64,000 bases of DNA from UBA2336 sp031395485 (lineage in GTDB: Bacteria; Bacteroidota; Bacteroidia; Cytophagales; Cyclobacteriaceae): the NCBI GenBank assembly GCA_031395485.1, contig JANNUS010000006.1:310001-374000 (forward strand). Reading direction: 5' to 3'. Shown piece after piece: positions 1-9,522 of the stretch. How positions within the stretch are numbered: the stretch's first letter is position 1; each line of letters begins with the position of its first letter. The position numbers and the translations under genes were made by a program. A model generated the notes under the pieces. The model did not search any database. It saw nothing but the letters and a program-made list of their open reading frames with translations, and was not told the DNA's origin.

Positions 1-2841
1 TCTAAAAATAATCATGGCCTCCTGTGGGGCAATCTGAATACTAATTTTCAGGTAACTTTTTACGGCCGGGTTATAGTATTTAAAAGCATTTGAAATGATA
101 TTGGCTATTACAATTTTTATTCTCAGTAGATCACTTTTCAAGGTTACATTCTCCGCTTTAGAAACTATAATTTTAAGTGCTGAGAAATTTTCGAGGTATT
201 GTAGTTCCGCAACACTACTGTCAATTAATTGGGCAAGGTCAATTTTTTCATAGGTAACATCGCTTCTATTAACGCGGGCATAGTTTAACATTGATTTAAT
301 AAATTCGTCTAATTTTTTTATCCGATCTTCAATTTTATTAAAATATGTTAAATGATTCTCTCTATTAGAATCAAGATGTGCCAGGTTTACTAATCCTAAA
401 ATTGAACTAAGTGGCGAGCGTAAATCATGAGAAGTTTTATACATTAATTGGTCAAGCTCAAAATTTCTTTCCGATAGCTCCTCCAGCGTAGCTTTCAGCT
501 CCTCTTCTTGTGTTGCTAGTTGCCAATTTTGTGAAATAAGTCCTTCATTTAAAACCCGCACTTTTTCTTCATTCTTTTTCCTGCTGGAAATGTCGCGACC
601 AAAAAGTGTTGCGCCAATTATCTTGTTACTTGAATCTTGTATTGGGTTAAGCGAGATCTCAAGGTGCTGACCAAGTAGATCTAACTCCAGTGTGCCTGTT
701 TCCCCCTTAAAAGTTTTCAATAATTGCCTTTTAGTTTTCGTGGCTATCTCGTGTGGCAACAACTTTATAATATCATCTCCGACTGCAATTTCCTTACCGG
801 TAAGTTTTTTCATGCTTATGGCATGGCTCTTATTAAAAATTATATAACGGAACTGCTTATCAACAGCAACAATTCTGTCTCGAGTGCTTTCAATAACGCT
901 CTTTAGTCGGGCGTTGGACTGACTAATAACTTCCTGTGCCAACTTAAACTCCGTTATATCGCGCACAAAAACGGCTACTCCCGTTACTTTAGATTTTTTA
1001 TCAAAAATGGGATTATAGATCGTTTCTATATACTTATCCTTATAATGCGGTTGGTTGAGGTGCTGCTCAGAAACAAAGTGTTCGCCTTTTAATGCTCTGG
1101 TTAATTCTTTTCTCAACCATTTATACTCAGCAGTATCTTTCAAAAAGCCAAGTGTACTACTCCCAATCGAAATCTCTGCTCCATAAATCAACTTAGACAT
1201 TCTGGCATGATTCGTATTATAAGTGATATAATTGAAGTGCCTATCAATTGCATAAATGGAGTCGTGCGCACTCTCTAATACACCCAGAAGGTTGGCATTT
1301 AATTTAACAATATCCTCTTCTCGTTTCTTAATTTCGGTTATGTCGGTTATAAACCCGATCACAAACTTCTCACCTGCATCGTTTATATATCTTGATTTGA
1401 CGGTTAACAAGTGCTTTACCTTGTTTTTGCGAATAGTAATCTTCTCCCGATTTAAAACGACATCGCCTGTCCGCAGTACCTGATTATCAACCTTCCAAAA
1501 CACTTTCGATTCCTCCTTGGATAGAAAATCTTGGTCTGTCATTCCAATCAATTCCTTTCGCTCTCTATCCATAAACCAACAAAATGCATCGTTGAACATT
1601 ACCCACCGATGTTTGCTATCCTTAACAAAAATTGGTGCGGCAACCGTCTGCATCACATTATCCAAAAAACTCCGAGATTCATTTAGCTGTTTTTCGGAAT
1701 CCTTTTGCTGAGTAATGTCACGAACAGCACCATCCATTAAAAACTCCCCGTGCGTATCTTTTACACGCGTACAACTTAATAAGCCCCAGAATTTTTTCCC
1801 GTTACTCTTCCTATACTGAATCTCCCGACTTAACACTTCGCCCTTTTTCAGCCGACTTAACACTTCCTTTCTATCACTGGCATTTACATATAGTTTTTTT
1901 GGTGATATGCTTAACACATCCTTGATTGCCTCATAACCAAACATCTTTGCAAAAGCCTCATTCACAAATAGAAATTTTTTACCGTTGCTTCTAAAAATTC
2001 CTTCTTTGATATTTTGACTAATGGAATTCAGCAATTGCTGGCTTTTGAATAATTCTTCCTCTGAGCGCTTTTGAACGGTAACGTCTTGAACTGACCCTAC
2101 AAAACACATCGTACCATTATCTTCAAAAAGTGTGAGGTTTGCCTTCGCCCAAAAAAAAACTCCATTCTTCTTTCGTACAGCAACAATTTCGTTTTTTATT
2201 TTTCCTCTCTTCTCCAGGACTTGCCTTATTTCTTTCCACCGTTCAGGATTCATGAATAGATGATGGGGTTTTATTTTTTTTAATTCATCCAACGATTTGT
2301 ATCCTGTTATTTTCAAAAAGGCCTTATTCACATATCGAAACTCATGGCCGGGTGTTCCTGAAAAAATACCATCAACAATATTGTCACTGATGGTATTTAA
2401 TAGTTGCCCGCTTCGGATGGCTCTTTCTTCCGCTATTTTCCGTTGGTGCACATCACGGAAATTTGAAACAACTCCATTTACCTCTGGATTTTGAAGAAGG
2501 TTTGTGAGTGTATACTCTGCCCATAGTATTTGTTTCCCTTTGGTAATAAATCGCTGTGTTTGCGTTATACTTTTACCGGGCATCTTTAACACTTTGTAGA
2601 AAGCACCTTTGGCGGCCGATGCATCTTCATGATAAACAAAGTCGGTCCCTTTTTTTCCCAGCAGATCCTCGGGGGCAAACCCTCCAAAGTTTTTTATTGA
2701 AGGGCTTGCATATTGGATGATTCCATTGCCATCATAGAGCACTATTCCATCGTATGCATTTTCTATCAATGCTTTAAAGCGACCTTGGGTAAGGTGAGGA
2801 TTCTCTCTCTGCAGCGCTTTTGTTTTAATTCTTTTTGCCAT
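1..2841 (-). CDS. Sensor histidine kinase with six PAS domains (3' end cut by window edge)
   Basis: The frame is open from the ATG at 2841 to base 1 (947 residues) and continues outside the window. Six PAS/PAC units lie in tandem at about residues 20-135, 145-260, 265-385, 388-510, 514-640 and 643-765, each ending in an 'xRDVT/RDIT' type linker. A HisKA dimerisation helix follows with TSHDLRSPLSSILG; the phospho-acceptor is His805. The HATPase domain begins near residue 880 (N-box ANIISNAFKYYN) and is cut before the G boxes. I see no signal peptide or membrane segment, so it is probably a soluble, multi-input kinase that passes phosphate to a response regulator outside the window. Some PAS units could bind haem or flavin, but no ligand can be assigned. 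The kinase call is sure; the stimulus is unknown. Confidence 0.93.
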   Translation of the reverse strand, partial: MAKRIKTKALQRENPHLTQGRFKALIENAYDGIVLYDGNGIIQYASPSIKNFGGFAPEDLLGKKGTDFVYHEDASAAKGAFYKVLKMPGKSITQTQRFITKGKQILWAEYTLTNLLQNPEVNGVVSNFRDVHQRKIAEERAIRSGQLLNTISDNIVDGIFSGTPGHEFRYVNKAFLKITGYKSLDELKKIKPHHLFMNPERWKEIRQVLEKRGKIKNEIVAVRKKNGVFFWAKANLTLFEDNGTMCFVGSVQDVTVQKRSEEELFKSQQLLNSISQNIKEGIFRSNGKKFLFVNEAFAKMFGYEAIKDVLSISPKKLYVNASDRKEVLSRLKKGEVLSREIQYRKSNGKKFWGLLSCTRVKDTHGEFLMDGAVRDITQQKDSEKQLNESRSFLDNVMQTVAAPIFVKDSKHRWVMFNDAFCWFMDRERKELIGMTDQDFLSKEESKVFWKVDNQVLRTGDVVLNREKITIRKNKVKHLLTVKSRYINDAGEKFVIGFITDITEIKKREEDIVKLNANLLGVLESAHDSIYAIDRHFNYITYNTNHARMSKLIYGAEISIGSSTLGFLKDTAEYKWLRKELTRALKGEHFVSEQHLNQPHYKDKYIETIYNPIFDKKSKVTGVAVFVRDITEFKLAQEVISQSNARLKSVIESTRDRIVAVDKQFRYIIFNKSHAISMKKLTGKEIAVGDDIIKLLPHEIATKTKRQLLKTFKGETGTLELDLLGQHLEISLNPIQDSSNKIIGATLFGRDISSRKKNEEKVRVLNEGLISQNWQLATQEEELKATLEELSERNFELDQLMYKTSHDLRSPLSSILGLVNLAHLDSNRENHLTYFNKIEDRIKKLDEFIKSMLNYARVNRSDVTYEKIDLAQLIDSSVAELQYLENFSALKIIVSKAENVTLKSDLLRIKIVIANIISNAFKYYNPAVKSYLKISIQIAPQEAMIIFR

Positions 2842-2955
2842 TCACGATGAATAAGCGAAACAGTAAAATTCCGTATCAACCATTCGCTATACAGACGGGT
2901 AATTTAATAAAAATTAAGCTCATTGGTAATGCCAAAGAACAGGCATGTAATTGAA

Positions 2956-5643
2956 CTAAATCAGGGGTAGCGGCTCTTGAGGCTCGGTGTCTTTTTTCCC
3001 GGCTTGTTGAAGCTTCTCATTTCTTTTTGTAATGGCTAGCAAAAAATGTCTGCGCAAAAAACCTTCTATTGGTAAAATCATAAAAGCAATTGCTACTTGA
3101 ATCGCGAAGTCAAGCACAGGCGTACTTTTAGTAATGGTTGAGCCGGCTATAGTTTGAATGAACTCAATAAAAATAATGATTGAAAGGAGAGACAAAATGC
3201 GACTGAGGAAAATAAATCGATAGCTCAATCGGAAGGAGAGAATCACCAGAAATACGAATACGCTAAATTCAGCGGCAAAAAACCAAGTCTGTTTCCAATA
3301 CGGTGGAACCACTTCAATTTTCACACTGTCTAATTCATTGATCCGCCCGAATATATCTTTGGCTTGTACAAGAAGTGTATACTCACCTGTTGGAAGATAG
3401 GGGAAGTCAATAATGTTGTGCTTAGTCGACCATTCCGTCCATTGCTTATTAAGCCCCCCTAATAAATACCTGTACTCAATAAATTTTGCGCCAATAAAAT
3501 CAGGCCGAATAACCTCTACCGTTAAGGAGCTTTTTTCTTGATCGATTTTAATAAAGCCTTTTCTTAGCAAGAGCTTATCATCATTTTCGATTGATTTTAA
3601 TATTACGGGGAACAAAATTTCGTCTCGAAGCTGTGCTTCACTATTAAATTGAAGCAACTCATTGTCTCCTGTGATAATTAAGAGCCCACCAAATTCAGGA
3701 TCAGAATCGATGAATCGGATATTGTTAAAAAGATTAAGCAGTTGAAGATTATTATGCCCCACCGACTCGCCAGCAATATGCCAATTGTTTTTATCCCTAA
3801 ACCACAAATTTTTGGTGCTTGCAAAATAGGCTGTTGGTTTTCGTAATGAATCACCCTCCACTAGCTTGCCCTTTATGGGATCATAAAAATAGAATCCGGA
3901 TGAAGTAGCAATGAATACTTCGTTATTAAAGCTGATTCCCTGTGGCTGATTGAAGTTGCGCTTATCAATACTCAATGTCTCCACACGATGAGCCGAATCA
4001 AGTAAGTTCATTCTAAACAACTTATCAAATCCGCAAAACCAAAGTGCGGCACTGCCTTCTTCAAAAATGTAATTAACAGGTCCACTAATGCCTTCTATAA
4101 CTCCGGTTTCTATCCAGGTTTTATCAAATTTATATTGGCGCAACTTGTCATCATAGGTAGAGGCGATGAGGCTATTCGATGTTTCGGATGCAAATAAAAA
4201 CCTTACTGGGTCTTGTATAATTTTTATAACTGTCCTTTCTCCAATTTCATACACCCCGCCTAATCCAGCCACAATAAATTTATCTTTCCAATGAATGAGC
4301 TGCGTAATTTTTGAATCAGCACCATCAACTTTTTTGTACTTAAAATAAGCCTGCCTTAATATTTTTTTTACTCGTTTTTCTCTTCTAACTGCTTGCTTTA
4401 GCGTGATTGCTGTGGTGGGCTTATTTGCTATCTCTTCCTTCTTCTTACGCTTCAAAAAACGAAAAAATCCCCCTCGTCTTGAATCTTCTGTTTCTACAAT
4501 CGCTACTTCTTTCTGCGTTTGCTTAATCCCCGGCTTTTGCTTTACCGGCACCTCAACATAATACGTTATTTCATCATAAAACTCTTCCTTCTCTAGTTTG
4601 AAAAGCCCCGCTGATGTACCAACATAAACTTTTCCCTTGTGCGTTGTGGCTGATAATAAATTTCCCTCAAGGCCAGGGTAATAGCGAAATGAGCGAAAGG
4701 GTAGATAAGGTGCTATTCGCGTAAAGCCGTAGGCGTGAGCAACCCAAACATTCTGATTCTTGTCTCCAATAATTGAAAACACTTCGTTGTCTGGCAGGCC
4801 AGAGTTGTAATTAATAATTTCTTCCGTTTCACCTGTTAACGGATTTACAAACATTACACCTCCGCGCAACAAGCCAATGGCAATAAGGTTATCATTAACC
4901 CAGGTAGCATTTACAATGACCCCCGCAGCAGCGTAAACAGAATCCTTTAGTTTAATCTCTTCAATGCGTTTACCCTTTTTATAAGTATAAATTCTATTGC
5001 GGTCTGTTCCTAAAAGGTATTGATCCTTATAAGGCAACGAAAAAATAACGGTTGCGCTGTCTGGTATTTCCAGGGTTGACGTTAAAATTTTCTTTGACTC
5101 AATTTCAAAAAGTCCGTTTTGCTCGGTACTGATATAAATTTTACCAAACATATCATTCATCGCAACAAACGATCCTGTTTTCCCATTGGCAGCTTGTGTT
5201 TGGATTTCACCCGTGCGGATAGCGTATTCAAAAATATTTTTTTCACTTAAAAAATATACTTGATTTGGCAGGGTAGATATCTGAAAAATATATTCTGCGC
5301 TTTGTTGCTTAAATAACGACTCATATAGCTCCACTCCGTATTCGTCACGAATAATTCTTCCAAAGCCATCTGACCCCGCAGCATAAATTATCCCCTCTGC
5401 GGATCTGGCAATTGAGTAGATCGTTCCTGTGGTGGCAATAATGTCCCAATTCCTTCCATCAAACTGGAGTATGCCTGCTTGTGTTGCAAAATAAAATACA
5501 CCTCGGTCATCTTGTTCAATATCGAAACACATGATATTGAACCGTTCTTCATCCGGTGAGAAATGGGAAAGAAAATAACTTCCTGTTTGCGCGTAACTAG
5601 CAACAGAGAGGGCAAGGCTTAAAAAGATAATACAGAATCTCAT
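2956..5643 (-). CDS. Exported beta-propeller/Y_Y_Y protein with C-terminal membrane helices and no output domain
   Basis: 895 residues. A signal peptide ends near SYAQ (residues 1-19). Residues about 25-650 show repeated propeller strands of the two-component-regulator type (FDIEQDDRGVFYFATQAG, ISFNNEVFIATSSGFYFYD). A Y_Y_Y-like domain lies at about 690-780 (EYRYLLGGLNKQWTEWS, LPTGEYTLLVQAKDIFGR). Three hydrophobic segments occupy about 785-865, and a short charged tail follows. Hybrid sensor proteins of this family normally continue into a histidine kinase or HTH domain; here nothing follows. A strongly basic stretch (about residues 390-440, FLKRKKKEE) interrupts the propeller. It lies 28 bases downstream of recG on the same strand. 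It probably senses or binds something in the periplasm; ligand and partner are unknown. Confidence 0.8.
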   Translation of the reverse strand: MRFCIIFLSLALSVASYAQTGSYFLSHFSPDEERFNIMCFDIEQDDRGVFYFATQAGILQFDGRNWDIIATTGTIYSIARSAEGIIYAAGSDGFGRIIRDEYGVELYESLFKQQSAEYIFQISTLPNQVYFLSEKNIFEYAIRTGEIQTQAANGKTGSFVAMNDMFGKIYISTEQNGLFEIESKKILTSTLEIPDSATVIFSLPYKDQYLLGTDRNRIYTYKKGKRIEEIKLKDSVYAAAGVIVNATWVNDNLIAIGLLRGGVMFVNPLTGETEEIINYNSGLPDNEVFSIIGDKNQNVWVAHAYGFTRIAPYLPFRSFRYYPGLEGNLLSATTHKGKVYVGTSAGLFKLEKEEFYDEITYYVEVPVKQKPGIKQTQKEVAIVETEDSRRGGFFRFLKRKKKEEIANKPTTAITLKQAVRREKRVKKILRQAYFKYKKVDGADSKITQLIHWKDKFIVAGLGGVYEIGERTVIKIIQDPVRFLFASETSNSLIASTYDDKLRQYKFDKTWIETGVIEGISGPVNYIFEEGSAALWFCGFDKLFRMNLLDSAHRVETLSIDKRNFNQPQGISFNNEVFIATSSGFYFYDPIKGKLVEGDSLRKPTAYFASTKNLWFRDKNNWHIAGESVGHNNLQLLNLFNNIRFIDSDPEFGGLLIITGDNELLQFNSEAQLRDEILFPVILKSIENDDKLLLRKGFIKIDQEKSSLTVEVIRPDFIGAKFIEYRYLLGGLNKQWTEWSTKHNIIDFPYLPTGEYTLLVQAKDIFGRINELDSVKIEVVPPYWKQTWFFAAEFSVFVFLVILSFRLSYRFIFLSRILSLLSIIIFIEFIQTIAGSTITKSTPVLDFAIQVAIAFMILPIEGFLRRHFLLAITKRNEKLQQAGKKDTEPQEPLPLI

Positions 5644-5671
5644 AGAGCAACTTCAAATCTACTAAATCCCA

Positions 5672-7765
5672 TCAGCTTATTCTGCTCCAATTAACCGCTG
5701 AATTTCGAATTTGTTCAACTTGCATCCTGATTACCTTATTTTCATTTAATTCAAGATTTGGGTCTGCCGCTAATATTGCTATGGCCGAATCGCGAGCTTC
5801 TTGCAAAAGTTTTCCGTCTTTGCCCAAATCGGCAATGAGCAAGTCAAGCGCTCCGCTTTGTTGTGTGCCCTGCAAATCGCCCGGGCCACGCAATTGCAAA
5901 TCTGTTTCAGAAATTTCAAATCCATTATTGGTCTTCACCATGGTTTCAATCCGTATTTTCGAATCGGCTGACAGTTTAAAGCTGGTCATTAAAATGCAGT
6001 AGGATTGCTCAGCGCCTCTACCCACACGCCCTCTTAATTGGTGCAGCTGTGAAAGGCCAAATCGTTCAGCATTTTCAATTACCATAACAGATGCATTGGG
6101 AATATCTACTCCTACTTCAATAACTGTAGTAGCCACCATAATTTTTGTCTCTCCTTTTGTAAACCGCCCCATCTCAAAATCCTTTGCTTCCAATTTCATT
6201 TTTCCGTGCACAATGCTAATCGCTTCATTTGGAAATGCCCGACAAATGCTCTCATAGCCATCCATCAAATGCTTAAGGTCCAGCTTTTCTGACTCCTCAA
6301 TAAGTGGATATACTATATATACCTGTCGGCCTGCTGTAATTTGTTCCCGAAGAAACTGATTTACCTGTAACCGATGCGAATCAAATCTGTGAAGCGTCTT
6401 AATTGGCTTCCGACCGCTTGGTAACTGATCTATAACAGAAATATCGAGGTCTCCATATAACGTCATTGCCAGTGTACGCGGAATGGGTGTGGCCGTCATC
6501 ACGAGTACGTGTGGGTGTGTTCCTGTATTCTTACTCCAAAGCTTCGATCGTTGAGCAACCCCAAACCGGTGTTGCTCATCAACAATGGCAAGCCCAAGGT
6601 TTTTAAATTTTACCTCATCCTCCAATAGTGCATGTGTGCCAATAAGTATTTTTAATGCTCCTGATGCAAGCTCTTCATGTATAGTCTTTCGTGCGCTGCG
6701 CTTTGTCGATCCGGTAAGCAATGCAATCGATAAACCCATTTGCTCTGCATACTTACTGAGATTCTTGAAATGCTGTTGTGCCAAAATTTCTGTAGGAGCC
6801 ATGAAGGCACATTGCGTGCCTGCGCCAATCGAAACTAATGCACAAACAAAAGCTACAATTGTTTTGCCGCTACCTACATCTCCTTGAAGTAGCCTATTCA
6901 TTTGTCGGCCAGATCGTAAGTCGGCATAGATTTCTTTGATCACGCGCTTTTGAGCTTCTGTAAGTTTAAAAGGAAGAAACTCCTTGTAAAACTTTGTAAG
7001 GAGTGCTGCATCATTAAAAATTTGTCCCTTAAATTTTTCCTGCCGAATGAGTTTCATTTTCAACAAACGAAGCTGAACATAAAACAGCTCTTCAAATTTT
7101 AATCGCTGTTGCGCTCCGTGTAGAGCTTCAACATTCTGTGGAAAATGAATGTTTATCATCGCTTGCAGCTTATCCATTAAGGTGAACTGCCGCAAAATGC
7201 TTTCGGATAATGTTTCTCTTATTCTGTTATTCGCTAACAGAAGCAATTCTTGTTGCAATTTTGAAATGGCCTTGCTTTCAATGTGGCGTGATCGCAATTT
7301 TTCAGTAAGGGGATACACCGGTTGAAGAGAAATGCCATTTTCATTGGCACTGGTTAGTAGTTCAATTTCAGGGTGTGCAATACTATACTTCGTACCATAG
7401 CGTGTGGGTTTCCCAAATACTACATATTCAATTTCTGGCTTTGCCTTCTCTAACATCCATTTTATACCCTGAAACCATATCAACTCTATAATGCCCGACT
7501 CATCTTTTAGTTGGGCGGTCAATCGCTTTTTTACACCTACTCCAACTATTTCTAATCGAATCAGCGTGCCTTTAATCTGCACATGAGGCATTTCATCGTT
7601 AAGGTCTTTAATTAAATAGAATTTGGTTCTGTCTTCATACCTAAATGGATAGTATTGAATAAGATCGCCAAACGTAAAAATATTCAACTCCTTATTTAGC
7701 AATGCCGATCGCTGGGGTCCAACGCCTTTTAGGTACTCTACTGGGGTTTCAAAAAATCCGCGCAT
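5672..7765 (-). CDS. recG: ATP-dependent DNA helicase RecG
   Basis: 697 residues, the usual RecG length. RecG drives branch migration and regression of stalled replication forks. The N-terminal wedge/OB domain is at about 1-220 (start MRGFFETPVEYLKGVGPQR, with the family's helix-hairpin-like GVGP). Walker A is GDVGSGKT at 295-302, the DEQH box is at 396-399 (IVDEQHRFGVAQR), motif III is TATPIPRTLAM, and the C-terminal helicase half carries TTVIEVGVDIPNA and QLRGRVGRG. It is the first gene of a minus-strand pair with the propeller gene. The divergent gap to the next gene is 127 bases. Call is secure. Confidence 0.98.
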   Translation of the reverse strand: MRGFFETPVEYLKGVGPQRSALLNKELNIFTFGDLIQYYPFRYEDRTKFYLIKDLNDEMPHVQIKGTLIRLEIVGVGVKKRLTAQLKDESGIIELIWFQGIKWMLEKAKPEIEYVVFGKPTRYGTKYSIAHPEIELLTSANENGISLQPVYPLTEKLRSRHIESKAISKLQQELLLLANNRIRETLSESILRQFTLMDKLQAMINIHFPQNVEALHGAQQRLKFEELFYVQLRLLKMKLIRQEKFKGQIFNDAALLTKFYKEFLPFKLTEAQKRVIKEIYADLRSGRQMNRLLQGDVGSGKTIVAFVCALVSIGAGTQCAFMAPTEILAQQHFKNLSKYAEQMGLSIALLTGSTKRSARKTIHEELASGALKILIGTHALLEDEVKFKNLGLAIVDEQHRFGVAQRSKLWSKNTGTHPHVLVMTATPIPRTLAMTLYGDLDISVIDQLPSGRKPIKTLHRFDSHRLQVNQFLREQITAGRQVYIVYPLIEESEKLDLKHLMDGYESICRAFPNEAISIVHGKMKLEAKDFEMGRFTKGETKIMVATTVIEVGVDIPNASVMVIENAERFGLSQLHQLRGRVGRGAEQSYCILMTSFKLSADSKIRIETMVKTNNGFEISETDLQLRGPGDLQGTQQSGALDLLIADLGKDGKLLQEARDSAIAILAADPNLELNENKVIRMQVEQIRNSAVNWSRIS

Positions 7766-7892
7766 GCGAAACCTAATCTTTAAAACATATAAAAACTATT
7801 ACTATCCCTAAGCTGGCTATAAACCTCTATTAAAATTTACAGTCTAACACGTAAATGGTTACTATTTTTCTTTCAGCCAAATAAATAGCAGG

Positions 7893-8159
7893 ATGAGGTT
7901 AAATGCAACAGTATATAAGGGAATTGAATTTATCAATGTTAGCGAATTGCCCGCAGATCAGCAGTTGATGCTTAAGTATTCGCAACAGCCCGAACGAATA
8001 AAAATTCTTGTTGGCAACACCCTTCTTAGCGATTGCATTCAATATAAAGTCTATCGTAATTGGTATCACGATATCTTTGTAAGATCCGTTTCATCTGTAC
8101 CGATTATACAACCGGTAGAGGTTTTCTCATTAAGAATCTCTCTGGGCAAGGCCTCTTAA
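7893..8159 (+). CDS. Small hypothetical protein (88 aa)
   Basis: Not recognised. 88 residues from an ATG preceded by a weak purine stretch (agcagg). It has no signal peptide, cysteine pattern or membrane helix; the single Cys is not in a motif. It lies alone on the plus strand between divergent recG and the convergent VOC gene, whose stop is 18 bases away. The amino-acid composition (Ile, Val, Tyr, Asn, Arg balanced) looks like a real small globular protein rather than a shadow frame, and no opposing gene covers it. Moderate confidence that it is expressed; function unknown. Confidence 0.5.
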   Translation: MRLNATVYKGIEFINVSELPADQQLMLKYSQQPERIKILVGNTLLSDCIQYKVYRNWYHDIFVRSVSSVPIIQPVEVFSLRISLGKAS

Positions 8160-8176
8160 ATTATCCTATATAGTTA

Positions 8177-8569
8177 TTAAGGCCAAATTCCGTAATCCGG
8201 TACAATTTCTAAAACATTCCCTTCTGGATCTTCAAAATAAAAAGATTCACCTCCACTTTTCCATAAAACTGTTTCGGTAATCACAATTCCCTTTTTCTGA
8301 ATCTGCTTTTTTGATTCTTCATAATCAGACCGTCTCACTTCAAAAGCAAAGTGCTGTTTTCCTCCACCATAATGCCCCGGTGGATTAGTTTTATACCTCG
8401 AGTCTTCTGGGTTAAAACATAGCAACACGGAGCTGCCAGCACTAAAAAAAATATGCTTATCGGGTACGTATCCAATCAGCGGTAATTCCAGCAATTCGTG
8501 GTAAAATTTTTTTGCCCGTTCTAAATCATGTACATACAAACACGTTTCCTTTATTTTAGTGAACTTCAT
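8177..8569 (-). CDS. VOC-family (glyoxalase/dioxygenase fold) protein
   Basis: 130 residues from the ATG at 8569, which overlaps the stop of the upstream gene as ATGA; this start is preferred over an ATG 14 codons upstream, where the residues do not fit the family. One vicinal-oxygen-chelate unit pair is visible: TCLYVHDLERAKKFYHELL opens the fold, KQHFAFEV supplies a likely metal His, and GNVLEIVPDY the C-terminal Glu. Members act as lyases, dioxygenases or antibiotic-binding proteins; the substrate cannot be told. ATGA coupling with the nitronate monooxygenase suggests a joint detoxification or catabolic role, which is inference. Confidence 0.85.
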   Translation of the reverse strand: MKFTKIKETCLYVHDLERAKKFYHELLELPLIGYVPDKHIFFSAGSSVLLCFNPEDSRYKTNPPGHYGGGKQHFAFEVRRSDYEESKKQIQKKGIVITETVLWKSGGESFYFEDPEGNVLEIVPDYGIWP

Positions 8570-9522
8570 GATCGGCACATTTCTTCTTTTCGGGTACAGT
8601 AGTCTTTCCAAATTTCAGTAAGGATTTCAGCGGCCGGCTTAATCTCTCTAACAGTTGCTGATACCTGCCCAATTTCTAGCTCACCTTCATCAAGATCACC
8701 CTCAAACATTCCTCTTTTTGCACGTGCCCTGCCAAGGATCATTTGCAGCTCTTCAACTCCAGCGCCTCGTTCTTCTGCATCTGCAACTTGCTTGAAGAAT
8801 TTGTTTTTCAGCAAGCGTACAGGGGTAAGTTGCTTCATCGTTAACAACGTGTCGCCTTCTTGCGCTTCAATAATTTTCGTTTTGAAGTTTGCATGCAACG
8901 ATGATTCAATACTAGCCGCAAAGCGAGTTCCTATTTGTACAGCCTCCGCACCAAGTATTTCCGCTGCAAGCATGGCTCGCCCATCCGCTATTCCTCCGGC
9001 AGCAATTAATGGTATGGAAATAGCATCTCTCACCATAGGAATTAGTACCAGGGTGGTTGTTTCTTCGCGCCCGTTATGACCACCGGCTTCAAAGCCTTCT
9101 GCAACTATTGCATCAACGCCAGCCTGCTCAGCTTTTTTTGCAAACTTCACACTGGATACAACATGCACAACCGTAATTCCCTTCTCCTTCAATAAGCTGG
9201 TCCATAGCGATGGGTTGCCTGCAGAGGTGAAAACAATTTTCACACGTTCCTCAACAATAATCTGCATGATCTTATCTATTTCCGGATAGAGTAGCGGAAC
9301 ATTAACTCCGAAAGATTGATTGGTGGCCTCTTTACATTTCTGAATATGCTCTTTGAGGACTTCTGGATGCATTGATCCCGCACCGATTATTCCAAGCCCA
9401 CCTGCATTACTAACAGCAGAGGCAAGTCTCCATCCGCTGCACCAAACCATACCCGCCTGTATAATAGGCACCGTAATGTTAAGGAGTTTAATGATTCGAT
9501 TTTGTTGTCTATTCATGGGCAA
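8566..9522 (-). CDS. Nitronate monooxygenase family flavoprotein (2-nitropropane dioxygenase-like)
   Basis: 318 residues. An FMN-binding TIM barrel of the NMO/FabK superfamily: IIQAGMVWCSGWRLASAVSNAGG near the N-terminus, EGFEAGGHNGR at about residue 141 (the His of AGGHNG is the usual catalytic base in NMO), and the phosphate-binding GGIADGRAMLAAEILGAEAV followed by QIGTRF. Such enzymes oxidise nitronates to carbonyls and nitrite; enoyl-ACP reductase FabK shares the fold and cannot be excluded, but the AGGHNGR box favours NMO. Its stop overlaps the start of the VOC gene (ATGA), implying translational coupling. A 353-base spacer lies upstream. Confidence 0.87.
   Translation of the reverse strand: MPMNRQQNRIIKLLNITVPIIQAGMVWCSGWRLASAVSNAGGLGIIGAGSMHPEVLKEHIQKCKEATNQSFGVNVPLLYPEIDKIMQIIVEERVKIVFTSAGNPSLWTSLLKEKGITVVHVVSSVKFAKKAEQAGVDAIVAEGFEAGGHNGREETTTLVLIPMVRDAISIPLIAAGGIADGRAMLAAEILGAEAVQIGTRFAASIESSLHANFKTKIIEAQEGDTLLTMKQLTPVRLLKNKFFKQVADAEERGAGVEELQMILGRARAKRGMFEGDLDEGELEIGQVSATVREIKPAAEILTEIWKDYCTRKEEMCRS

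Noticed and set aside
1256..2494. Several plus-strand frames of 60-75 residues opposite the PAS kinase
   Set aside because: The minus-strand frame is open for 947 residues with six PAS domains; the plus-strand frames are antisense noise.
2935..2958. Short ATGCC/GGCAT hairpin after the propeller gene as a terminator
   Set aside because: Stem of only five base pairs and no T run on the minus strand.
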